This document shows, one piece after another, positions 1 to 8,150 of a DNA stretch of 64,000 bases. Position 1 is the first letter of the stretch; each line of letters starts with the position of its first letter. Made by a program: the position numbers and the translations under genes. The notes beneath the pieces are model-generated. The model ran no database searches. It was not told where the DNA came from and saw nothing but the letters and a program-made list of their open reading frames with translations. Origin of the DNA: Burkholderiales bacterium (GTDB lineage Bacteria > Pseudomonadota > Gammaproteobacteria > Burkholderiales > Burkholderiaceae_C); the NCBI GenBank assembly GCA_016185015.1, contig JACPOI010000041.1, forward strand, positions 1 to 64,000. Reading direction: 5' to 3'.

Positions 1-951
1 GAGGAGGAAGGCGGGGCCACCGGCAGCCGCGTGGCCGTCAGCGAGGCGCTTCAGGATCTGGTGGGCCGCCTGGCGGCCCGCGTCAACGAGGAAGCGGAAG
101 AGCGGGTCACTGTGGCGCAGGCCAGGCACGCCGAGCAGCTGACCCAGCAGCAGCAAGCCGCCGCGACCCTGAAAACCGAGGCGCAGGCCATCCGCCAGCA
201 GCTGGAGCAAACCCAGCGTTCCCTGGCCGAGGAAAAGACCGCTCACGGCAAAACCAGCGAAGCGCTGAGCCGCAAGACCCTGGAAAACACGCAGCTCGCC
301 CAGCAGGTGGTCGACCTGCAGGAGCGCCTCGCGGCCGAGGAGCGGCACCGCCAATCGCTGGAAGAAAAGCACCAGCATGCGCGCCAGGCGCTGGAGCATT
401 TCCGGCAATCCACCAAGGAGCAGCGCGACCAGGACCAGCGCAAACACGAGCAGCAGGTGCAGTACCTGCAGGCCGAGTTGCGCACCGTGAATGAGACCTT
501 GGCCACCAAGCAGCAGGAAGCCGTCCACACCTTTCAGGACAACGCGCGCTTGCTGGGCGATCTATCGCGTGCCCAGGGCGATCTGCATCAGGTACAGGAA
601 GAGGTGCGAGGCCTACGGCCGCTCAAGGATGAACTGGGGTTTGCGCAGCGGCGCACCGAGGAATTGGGCCGGCGCCTGGTAACGCAGGACGCGGCCGTCC
701 AGCGGCTCGGCACCGCGAACGAGCAGTTGCAGGCCAAGGTCAACGAGCTGCTCACGGCGAAGCAGCAACTGGAACTGGCGCTGGCGACGGCCAAGTCATC
801 CGTCACGGCACAAGAACAGGTCGTGGCCAGCATGCTGGAGCGATTCAGTGCGCCGGCGCCTGGCCCTGATTTGGCCGTGAAGAGCCCGGCCGAAGGGGGC
901 GGTCGATCAATTAAGGGGGCGTCCAAAAAACCAAGTGCATCAGGGAGGTAA
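1..951 (+). CDS. KfrA/TnpT-like coiled-coil DNA-binding protein, 5' end outside window
   Basis: The reading frame is open from base 1 to a TAA at 949-951, so the true start lies upstream and the visible part is about 316 residues. Almost all of it is Gln/Glu/Ala/Arg-rich heptad sequence typical of a long coiled coil, ending in a short basic Ser/Lys tail. The layout matches the C-terminal part of KfrA-type proteins, whose N-terminal helix-turn-helix would lie outside the window. Such proteins are known from plasmids and as partners of tyrosine recombinases (TnpT of Tn4651-type transposons, the DNA-binding protein of three-recombinase islands). The recombination-site-like palindromes just downstream and the truncated gene after them favour a mobile-element role. 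Family assignment is moderate because coiled coils resemble each other. Confidence 0.6.
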   Translation, partial: EEEGGATGSRVAVSEALQDLVGRLAARVNEEAEERVTVAQARHAEQLTQQQQAAATLKTEAQAIRQQLEQTQRSLAEEKTAHGKTSEALSRKTLENTQLAQQVVDLQERLAAEERHRQSLEEKHQHARQALEHFRQSTKEQRDQDQRKHEQQVQYLQAELRTVNETLATKQQEAVHTFQDNARLLGDLSRAQGDLHQVQEEVRGLRPLKDELGFAQRRTEELGRRLVTQDAAVQRLGTANEQLQAKVNELLTAKQQLELALATAKSSVTAQEQVVASMLERFSAPAPGPDLAVKSPAEGGGRSIKGASKKPSASGR

Positions 952-1006
952 GCATATTTGCCATATTTACTGAACAGTAAATATTGGCGTTTTAGCAAAT
1001 ATTGCT
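951..1006. repeat. Nested AT-rich inverted repeats, candidate recombination or operator site
   Basis: Starting at the last base of the KfrA-like stop codon, two nested inverted repeats are visible. The inner pair is ATATTTACTG (963-972) and CAGTAAATAT (975-984), a perfect 10-bp repeat with a 2-nt gap; it extends to GCCA..TGGC with one bulged base. The outer pair is AGCATATTTG (951-960) and CAAATATTGCT (996-1006), again with one bulge. The segment is strikingly AT-rich in a GC-rich chromosome. The position between a recombinase-partner-type gene and a truncated chromosomal gene suggests an element-end recombination site; an operator is the alternative. Confidence 0.5.
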
Positions 1007-1059
1007 TGCGCTCAGGGGCCCCAAAAGTTGGAAAAAAACCAGTAACGGCGGGGACTTAG

Positions 1060-1875
1060 GCCTGTTTCTGCGGTTTTTTACATGAATCCCTGCCGACCCT
1101 CAACAAGGGCGGCGCCGGCGGCAACCTGGGCGTGGACTTCGTCGCCAAGTCCGCGGGCGACGGTTACACCATCGGGCTGCAGACCGTGTCCCTGGCGATC
1201 AATCCCGGGCTCACCCCCAAGATGCCCTATGACACCCTGAAGGACCTGGCCCCCATCGGCATGATCGCCAGCTCGCAGCACGTGCTGGTGACCGGCGCGA
1301 ATTTCCCGGCCAAGGATCTGGCTGAACTGGTCAAGATGGCCAAGGCCAAACCCGGTTCGCTGAGTTATGGCTCCGCAGGCCCCGGCAGCACTTTCCACAT
1401 GTCCGCCGAACTGCTCAAGGCCGTCGCGGGCATCTCGGTGCTGCACATTCCCTACCGCGGCGGTGGCCCGGCCCTGATCGACACGATCTCGGGCCAGGTG
1501 GACATGAGTTTTCCCGTGCTGGCGGCCGCCGTGCCCCACATCCAGGCAGGCAAGCTCAAGGCGCTGGGGGTGACCGGCACCAAGCGCTCGCCCCTGCTAC
1601 CCAACGTGCCGACCATTGCAGAGGCGGGCGTTCCCAAGTACTCGTTTGAAACCTGGTTCATGCTCTTTGCGCCGGCGAGCACCCCCAAGCCCATCATCGA
1701 CAAGCTCAATGCCGGCCTGCGGCAGGTGCTGGAGTCCCCGGCCGTGAAGGAGCGCATGGCCAAGGACGGTTTCGAAGCCACGCCGTCGACCCCGGCCGAA
1801 GCCCGGGTGCGCCTGGAGAAAGAACTCCTGATGTGGGCCAAGCTGACCAAAGAGCGTGGGATCACCGCAGAATGA
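1060..1875 (+). pseudogene. 5'-truncated tripartite tricarboxylate transporter binding protein (Bug/TctC)
   Basis: From about 1102 the frame reads as the middle and C-terminal part of a Bug-family periplasmic binding protein: NKGGAGGNLGVDFVAKS, then GYTIGLQTVSLAINP, IPYRGGGPALIDTISGQVD and a normal C-terminus ending at TGA 1873-1875. Family members are about 320 residues with a signal peptide. Here the first ~60 residues are absent, there is no ATG in frame, and a TAG at 1057-1059 closes the frame upstream. The missing part is replaced by sequence adjoining the KfrA-like gene, so insertion of an element is the likely cause. Intact proteins of this kind capture small carboxylates for TctAB-type transporters. 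The stop overlaps the next start (ATGA). Confidence 0.8.
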
Positions 1876-3147
1876 CCACGCCGTCGAAGCCGGGCGCCGC
1901 CAGGACGCTCTACCAGAAGCTGGTCGAATCGCACACGGTGCGGGTGCTCGATGCGCAGAACGTCCTGCTGTTCTGCGACCTGCACCTGATGAACGAGTAC
2001 ACCAGCCCGCAGGCCTTCGCGGGTCTGGACGCGCGCAAGGTCAAGGTGCTGATGCCCGGGCAGAACGTGTCCGTGGTCAGCCACATCATTCCCACGCATC
2101 CCGTGAAGATCCGCGTGATCGATGACCAGGCCTCGGCCCTGCAGGCCAGCAACCTGGCGCGGAACTGCGCCAGACACGGCATTCCCCTGTTCGACACCAA
2201 TGACGCCATGCAGGGCATCGAGCACGTCGTGGCCCCCGAGCACGGCATGATCCGCCCGGGCATGGTCGTGATCTGCGGCGACAGCCACACCACGACCTAT
2301 GGCGCCCTGGGCGCCCTGGGCTTTGGCATCGGCACCTCCGAGGTGGAGCACGTGCTGGCGACGCAGACCCTGGTCTACCGCCTCGCCAAAAACATGCGCA
2401 TCCGCATCGACGGCCAGCTGCCGGCAGGCACCACCAGCAAGGACCTGATCCTGATGATCATCGGTTCCATCGGAGCTGGCCAAGTGTCCCGACATCAGGG
2501 GTCTCTACCAGGACCAGGCGCTGGCGCAGTGGCAGTTGCTCAGGAGCGACGAGGGCGCGCAGTTCGAAGCCGAGCACCGCTTCGATGCCAGCCACGTCGA
2601 GCCTTACGTCACCTGGGGCACCAGCCCGGACCAGGTTGTTGCGATCTCGGGCCAGGTTCCCAGCGCCACCCAGGTCGGTGCGGAGCACCAGCGCAGCACC
2701 GAACAGGCGCTGGCCTACACCCGGCTGCAGGGGGGCCAGCCGATCGAAGGCACGCCCATCCAGCACGTCTTCATCGGCTCCTGCACCAACGCCCGCATCG
2801 AAGACCTGCGCAACGCCGCCAAGGTCGTCGCGGGCCGCAAGGTCGCGACCGGTGTGCGCGCCATGGTGGTGCCCGGCTCCGGCGCGGTGAAACAACAGGC
2901 CGAGCGGGAAGGGCTGGACCAAGTCTTCCTCACGGCCGGCTTCGAGTGGCGCAAGCCCGGCTGCTCCATGTGCCTGGCCATGAACGACGACGTTTTGAGC
3001 GAGGGGACGCGCTGCGCCTCGACCACCAACCGGAACTTCGAAGGCCGGCAGGGGCGGGGTGCCATCACCCATCTCATGAGTCCTGCGATGGCCGCGGCCG
3101 CCGCGGTGACGGGCAGGATCACCGACGTCCGCAAACTGGGGAACTGA
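1872..3147 (+). pseudogene. leuC-like isopropylmalate/aconitase-family large subunit, internal deletion plus frameshift
   Basis: The N-terminal part (ATG 1872, MTTPSKPGAARTLYQKL) reads normally to GSIGAGQ near 2480. After that the homologous protein continues only in another frame, as [14 protein letters not shown] and onward to TGA 3145-3147. About 45-50 residues that LeuC proteins normally have at this point are missing, so the lesion is a deletion whose length is not a multiple of three. The stretch GAGCTGGCCA at the junction codes plausibly for both flanks, which suggests deletion between short direct repeats. The three Fe-S cysteines ([11 protein letters not shown] and [11 protein letters not shown]) survive in the second frame. 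Intact LeuC pairs with LeuD to isomerise 2-isopropylmalate; this operon copy may act on another hydroxyacid. An assembly error is possible. Confidence 0.85.
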
Positions 3148-3148
3148 C

Positions 3149-3814
3149 ATGTCGAACACCATCAAGACCATCCAGGGCAGGGCGGCGGCCATCCGTATCG
3201 ACAACCTCGACACGGACCAGATCATGCCCAAGCAGTTCCTGCGCCGGATCGACAAGTCCGGCCTGGCCGAGGGCCTGCTTTACGACCTGCGCTTCGACAC
3301 CCGCGGCGCGGTCAAGCCGGACTTCGTGCTCAATCGCCCCCAGTACGCCCGGTCGACGTTGCTGCTCGGCGGGTCCAACTTCGGCTGCGGCTCCAGCCGC
3401 GAGCACGCGGTCTGGGGCCTGCTGGACTACGGCATCAAGGCCATCATCGCGCCCAGCTTCGCCGAGATCTTCTATTCCAACGCCATGGGCAACCAGCTGC
3501 TGCTGGTCGCGCTGCCCGTCGCGCAGGTCGAGCAGCTCATGGCGCTCTCCGAACGTGCCGATGCGCCGGAGATCTCCATCGACGTGGAGAAGCTGGAAGT
3601 GCATTGCGCCGGCCTGCCCGCGATGAAGTTCGAAATTTCCGCGCGGCACCAGGAGATGTTCCTCAAAGGCGTGGACGTGGTCGGCATGTCCCTGAGCTAT
3701 ATGGACGAGATCAAGGCCTTTGCCCAGGCCCATTGGCAGCAAGAGCCCTGGACCCAGGATGTCGCCGCGCGTATGAAGCGTCAAATCCCGGTGAGCGACG
3801 GGCCCGCGCGCTGA
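3149..3814 (+). CDS. leuD: LeuD-like small subunit of isopropylmalate dehydratase/aconitase family
   Basis: This 221-residue protein has the family hallmarks DTDQIMPKQFL near residue 21 and GGSNFGCGSSREHAVWGL in the swivelling domain, plus IIAPSFAEIFYSNAMGN. The length fits LeuD. It begins one base after the stop of the broken leuC-like gene and so belongs to the same operon. In the intact enzyme LeuD closes the active site of the Fe-S subunit LeuC. With its partner disrupted it is probably non-functional unless another LeuC complements it. The setting, behind a carboxylate-binding protein gene and before a hydrolase, suggests a catabolic hydro-lyase rather than the biosynthetic leucine enzyme. 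Confidence 0.85.
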   Translation: MSNTIKTIQGRAAAIRIDNLDTDQIMPKQFLRRIDKSGLAEGLLYDLRFDTRGAVKPDFVLNRPQYARSTLLLGGSNFGCGSSREHAVWGLLDYGIKAIIAPSFAEIFYSNAMGNQLLLVALPVAQVEQLMALSERADAPEISIDVEKLEVHCAGLPAMKFEISARHQEMFLKGVDVVGMSLSYMDEIKAFAQAHWQQEPWTQDVAARMKRQIPVSDGPAR

Positions 3815-3829
3815 TCGAGGCCAAGCGAC

Positions 3830-4711
3830 ATGATGTTCCCCGGGTTCAAAAAACGGTCGATTGCCACGGCCGGCACCACCATCGACACCCTGGTGGGCGG
3901 CCAGGGCCCGGCCCTGCTCTTGCTGCATGGTCATCCCCAGACCAAGGCGTGTTGGCACAAGGTGGCGCCGGCCCTGGCGCAACATTTCACAGTCGTGCTG
4001 ACGGACTTGCGGGGCTATGGTGATTCCGGCAAACCCGACGGTGGCGAAAACCACATCGCCTACTCCAAGCGCCTGATGGCGCAAGACCAGGTGGAGGTCA
4101 TGCGCCAGCTGGGCTTTCCCCGCTTCCAGGTCGCGGGGCATGACCGGGGCGGACGGGTCGTGCACCGCATGCTGCTGGACCATCCGGACGCGGTGGAGCG
4201 GGCGGCCATGCTGGACATTGCGCCGACGGCAACCATGTACGCCTCCGCCGATATGGCATTTGCCATGCGCTACGTCTGGTGGTTTTTCCTGGCGCAAGCG
4301 GCGCCGCTGCCGGAGAAACTGATCGGTGCGAATCTGGATTTTTACCTGCAACACCACATCGACAAGCAGAACAAGACGCCCGGTGCCATCACGGCGCAAG
4401 CGTATGCCGAGTACCGTCGCTGCTACACGGAAGCCACCTTGCATGCGGTCTGCGAAGACTATCGGGCGGCTGCGTCCATCGACCTGACGCACGACGCTGC
4501 CGACAGCGAGCGCAGGATTCAAGCGCCCCTGCTCGCGCTCTGGGGCCAGCAGGGTGTGGTCGGGAAGACCTACGACGTGCTGGCGACCTGGCGGGACAAG
4601 GCGATGCCTGGCTTGGTGCAGGGCCGCGCCCTGTCATGCGGGCACTACCTGCCCGAAGAAGCCCCGGACGAGGTGCTGCAAGAGTTCTTGCAGTTCTTTC
4701 GCTCAGCCTAG
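3830..4711 (+). CDS. Alpha/beta hydrolase, haloacetate-dehalogenase-like
   Basis: A 293-residue alpha/beta hydrolase with the oxyanion motif LLLHGHPQT near residue 33 and the nucleophile elbow AGHDRGGRVVHRM near residue 100. The Asp nucleophile followed by Arg-x-x-Arg is the arrangement of haloacetate/fluoroacetate dehalogenases. A C-terminal catalytic His lies in SCGHYLPEEAP. The halide-pocket His-Trp of characterised fluoroacetate dehalogenases is Trp-Trp here (RYVWWFFLAQ), although the later Tyr in CEDYR is present. It may therefore be an epoxide or other ester/halide hydrolase. It begins 15 nt after leuD and probably shares its transcript. Confidence 0.8.
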   Translation: MMFPGFKKRSIATAGTTIDTLVGGQGPALLLLHGHPQTKACWHKVAPALAQHFTVVLTDLRGYGDSGKPDGGENHIAYSKRLMAQDQVEVMRQLGFPRFQVAGHDRGGRVVHRMLLDHPDAVERAAMLDIAPTATMYASADMAFAMRYVWWFFLAQAAPLPEKLIGANLDFYLQHHIDKQNKTPGAITAQAYAEYRRCYTEATLHAVCEDYRAAASIDLTHDAADSERRIQAPLLALWGQQGVVGKTYDVLATWRDKAMPGLVQGRALSCGHYLPEEAPDEVLQEFLQFFRSA

Positions 4712-4726
4712 GGCCGGCGTCGCCAT

Positions 4727-5365
4727 TCAGGGCGCAGGTGTCTTGGGCTTGAAGTCGCAATAGGCCGAGACGCTGCACACCCAGCACTGCGGCTTGCGCG
4801 CCTGGCACACATAACGCCCGTGCAGGATAAGCCAGTGGTGCGCGTCCACCAGGTACTCGGGCGGCACGCGCTTGAGCAGCTTCATCTCCACCTCGTAGGG
4901 GTTCTTGCCCGGCGCCAGGCCGGTGCGGTTGCCCACGCGGAAGATGTGCGTGTCGACCGCCATGGTCGCCTCGCCAAAAGCGCTGTTGAGCACCACGTTG
5001 GCCGTCTTGCGGCCCACGCCGGGCAGGGCCTCCAGCGCTTCGCGGCTGCGCGGCACCTGACCGCGGTGGCGTTCCACCAGGATGCGGCAGGTCTCCATCA
5101 GGTGTTTGGCCTTGCTGCGGTACAGGCCGATGGTCTTGATGTAACTCTCCAGCCCTTCGAGCCCCAGGTCCAGGATCTGCTGCGGCGTGTTGGCCACCGG
5201 GAACAGCTTGCGCGTGGCCTTGTTCACGCCCACGTCCGTGGCCTGGGCTGACAGCAGCACGGCGGTCAGCAGTTCGAAGACCGAGGTGTATTCGAGCTCG
5301 GTGACGGGTTGCGGGTTGGCGGCCTGGAGGGTGGCGAAGAAGGAGCGTATGGCGGCGGGCGTCAT
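4727..5365 (-). CDS. nth: Endonuclease III
   Basis: A 212-residue DNA glycosylase/AP lyase of base-excision repair that removes oxidised pyrimidines. The helix-hairpin-helix LPGVGRKTANVVLN contains the catalytic Lys, and the conserved Asp is in AVDTHIFRVGNR. The [4Fe-4S] ligand pattern C-x6-C-x2-C-x5-C is complete at the C-terminus (CQARKPQCWVCSVSAYC). Length and motif order match the Escherichia coli enzyme. It is convergent with the hydrolase gene and lies 16 nt downstream of an HDOD gene on the same strand, with which it may be co-transcribed. Confidence 0.97.
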   Translation of the reverse strand: MTPAAIRSFFATLQAANPQPVTELEYTSVFELLTAVLLSAQATDVGVNKATRKLFPVANTPQQILDLGLEGLESYIKTIGLYRSKAKHLMETCRILVERHRGQVPRSREALEALPGVGRKTANVVLNSAFGEATMAVDTHIFRVGNRTGLAPGKNPYEVEMKLLKRVPPEYLVDAHHWLILHGRYVCQARKPQCWVCSVSAYCDFKPKTPAP

Positions 5366-5381
5366 GCAGCAGGGAAAAATG

Positions 5382-6188
5382 TCAAAGGCTGGAGATGTCG
5401 AAGAAGCTGTCGCGCGACGGCAGCTTGCTGCGCATCCAGTCCAGGTTCAGGTCCAGCGCGGACACCACGTCCTGCGGCAGCGCGTCCACGATCTCCGGGT
5501 CGCTGAAGGCCATGTCGGCCAGGCGGCTGGCCAGGTGCACCACGCCGCCCAGCTGCGACAGCGGCGGCGAGGCCAGCGGGGCCGAGGCGGTGTTGAGCCC
5601 GCGCACGATGTCGGCCGGGAAATGCCAGCGGTGCGCCAGCTCGGCCGTGACCTGGGCTTCGGTGAAACCCAGCAGCTGCTGTTCGCGCGCCCAGCGGTCG
5701 CCGGGGATCTGCGGCTGGCGTTCCAGCACGGCCAGGGTATCGGGCTTGGCCTGCACGATCAGCAGCTCACCCAGGCGCAGCATCATGCCGGTCAGCCAGG
5801 CCTGCTGGGCGTCCAGGCCGATGCCGCCAGCCAGCCACTGCGCGTAGCCGGCGCAGGCCATGCTGTTGCGCCAGAACTCGGTGCGGTCCAGGCCGGGCAC
5901 CACGGGGAAGGCCACGTTCATGCAGGCCGTCAGCGCCAGCGTGCGCACCTGCGACAGGCCCACCATGGAGATGGCGGCGTCCAACGTGCCGATCTCGCGG
6001 CGCATGCCCATGGCCGCGCTGTTGGCCGTGCGCAGCAGCTTGGCGGTGAGCACCGGGTCCTTGGCGACCAGGTCACGCACCTGGGTGATGGACACGTCTT
6101 CGTCGTGCAGGGTGCGGATCAGGGCGTGCGCCACCTCCGGCATCACCGGCAGCTTGACGGACTGGAAAAAGGCAGAAAGGTCGGACAT
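5382..6188 (-). CDS. HDOD domain protein
   Basis: A 268-residue protein made up of a single HDOD domain, with LPVMPEVAHALIRTL at the start and the core pattern LLRTANSAAMGMRREIGTLDAAISMVGLSQVRTLAL. HDOD proteins resemble HD phosphohydrolases but usually lack the metal-binding residues and act as scaffolds in signalling or stress responses. No extra GGDEF, EAL or receiver domain is attached. It lies directly upstream of nth on the same strand. The substrate or partner cannot be told from the sequence. Confidence 0.9.
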   Translation of the reverse strand: MSDLSAFFQSVKLPVMPEVAHALIRTLHDEDVSITQVRDLVAKDPVLTAKLLRTANSAAMGMRREIGTLDAAISMVGLSQVRTLALTACMNVAFPVVPGLDRTEFWRNSMACAGYAQWLAGGIGLDAQQAWLTGMMLRLGELLIVQAKPDTLAVLERQPQIPGDRWAREQQLLGFTEAQVTAELAHRWHFPADIVRGLNTASAPLASPPLSQLGGVVHLASRLADMAFSDPEIVDALPQDVVSALDLNLDWMRSKLPSRDSFFDISSL

Positions 6189-6356
6189 GAAACATCCTCG
6201 ATTGACAGTCCCGCCAGTGTGGCGGTAGCGCGGGCGAGCGGCAAGGGCAGAAATCTCCCGTTACAGCATTGTCCATCAGGTCCACGCGCCCCCCGTTGCG
6301 GGGCGCAAATTTCATGGGATGATCCTTCTCCCTGCTGTCCACCCTCACGCCTGACC

Positions 6357-8082
6357 ATGAAGCCACGTGTCCTCTCGCGCGTCTCGCGCCTGTGCCTCGC
6401 CGGCGGGCTGGCGGCCGTGCTGGCCGCCTGCCAGAGCGTTGCGCCTTCCGATCCGCCCCTGGCTGCTGCGCCTGCGGTCTCCGCGCCCGCGCCCGTGCCC
6501 GCCGTGGTCGCGCCGGCCGCCGCGCCGGTGCCGCCGCCGCTCGCGGCCACGAACCGTCCGCGCCTGCTGGTCTTCCTGGTGGTGGACGGCCGACCAGCTG
6601 GCCCCGGACGGGCTAGCCCGTTTCCTGGAGCGCGGCGCCTGGTTCAGCGATGCGCATTACGGCCACGCCTTCACCGTCACCGGCGCCGGCCACGCCACCG
6701 TGCTCAGCGGCACCTACCCGCACCGCCACGGCATCATCGCCAACGAATGGCGCGACGCCATCACCGGCGCCCCCGAGTACTGCACCGGCGACACCACCGC
6801 CACCTACATCGGCCACAAGACCCAGCCGCTGGACGGCACCAGCCCGAAGAACCTCATGGTCGAGACCGTGGGCGACGTGCTCCGGCGCGCCGATCCGCGC
6901 GCCAAGGTCATCGGCATCTCGGGCAAGGACCGCGGCGCCATCCTGCCCGCGGGCAAGACCGGCACCGCCTACATGTACATGACGCAGACCGGTTTTTTTG
7001 CCAGCAGCACCTTCTACATGCCGCAGCACCCGGCCTGGGTCACCGCCTTCAACGCCGCCAAGCCGGCCGACCGCTGGTTCAAGAAAGAGTGGAAAGCTCT
7101 GCTGCCCGACGAGGCCTACGCCCGTTCGCTGCCCGACCGCCAGGCCTGGTACGGCCAGAAGGCCGCCGCGCTGCCCATGCTGATGGGCGCGCCCAGCGAC
7201 GAGGCGCCCGGTTCGGCCTATTACAGCCAGCTGCTGCGCAGCCCCTACGCCGACCAGCTCACCCTGGACTTCGCGCGCGCTGCCATCGCCGGCGAGGGCC
7301 TGGGCAAGGACAACGTGCCCGACATCCTGAGCATCAGCCTCTCGGGGCACGACTACATCAACCACCGCTTCAGCGCCGAGTCGCGTTTCTCGCACGACCA
7401 CCTGCTGCAACTCGACCGCATGCTGCAGGATTTCTTCAAGCACCTGGACGCCACCGTGGGCCGCGACAACTACATCGCCACGCTCACTGCCGACCACGGG
7501 TTCATGCCCGCGCCCGAGTTCACCGCCCAGCAGGGCCTGCGTTCGGGCCGCATCGTCGGCAACCAGCTGCTCACGCGGGTCAACAGCGGCCTGGAAGAAG
7601 AGTTCGGCGCCGGCAAGTGGGTCAGCTTCTCGGGCTCGTCGCTGCTGCTGAACAAACAGCTCATCACGCAGCAGCGTGTGGACCCGGACGAAGTGGCCGA
7701 GGAAGCGCGCGCCCTGCTGATGGAAGAGCCCGGCATCGCCGCCGCCTACACCCGGCGCGAACTGGCCGCCGGCAGCCGCATCGACGGCCCCTTCTTCGGC
7801 GCCATGCAGCGGGCCTGGCACGTCGACGTGTCGGGCGATGTGCAGTACGTCCTCAAGCCCTACTGGATGTTCCAGTCCAGCTCCAGCATCGCCACGCACG
7901 GCTCGCCGTACCCGTACGATACCAACGTGCCCATCCTGGCCTGGGGCCCACGCTGGGTGAAACCCGGCCGCGTGGACGAGCGCGTGGAGGTGGTGGACAT
8001 CGCGCCCACCGTCGCCAGCTGGCTGGGCGTGGCGCCGCCGGCCACCTCCGAAGGCAAGCCGCTGCCGCTGCCGACGAAGTAG
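6357..8082 (+). pseudogene. Alkaline-phosphatase-family lipoprotein (PafA/SPAP type), frameshifted near its N-terminus
   Basis: The start is ATG 6357, encoding a lipoprotein signal (MKPRVLSRVSRLCLAGG, lipobox LAAC) and an Ala/Pro linker to RPRLLVFLVVDG near 6590. From about 6594 the homology continues in the next frame (DQLAPDGLARFLERGAWF) to TAG 8080-8082. Several residues expected between VVDG and DQLAP are missing, so a small non-triplet deletion is likely. The downstream part is well preserved: nucleophile region FTVTGAGHATVLSG, then SGHDYINH and TADHGFMPAPEF. Intact members are periplasmic phosphomonoesterases or diesterases. Preservation of the rest suggests either a very recent mutation or a sequence error. 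Confidence 0.8.
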
Positions 8083-8117
8083 GGCGCCCGGCCGGGGCAG
8101 GGCGGTTTGACGGAGAA

Positions 8118-8143
8118 TCGGGGGAGTCGTTTCTTTCCCCCGA
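8118..8143 (+). promoter_or_regulatory. 5'-UTR hairpin ahead of the aminotransferase gene
   Basis: TCGGGGGA (8118-8125) pairs perfectly with TCCCCCGA (8136-8143) across a 10-nt loop, ending 7 nt before ATG 8151. The stem would sit at the ribosome-loading region. No U-tract follows it, so it does not look like a terminator. A translational effect is inferred only from position. Confidence 0.35.
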
Positions 8144-8150
8144 GAACTCC

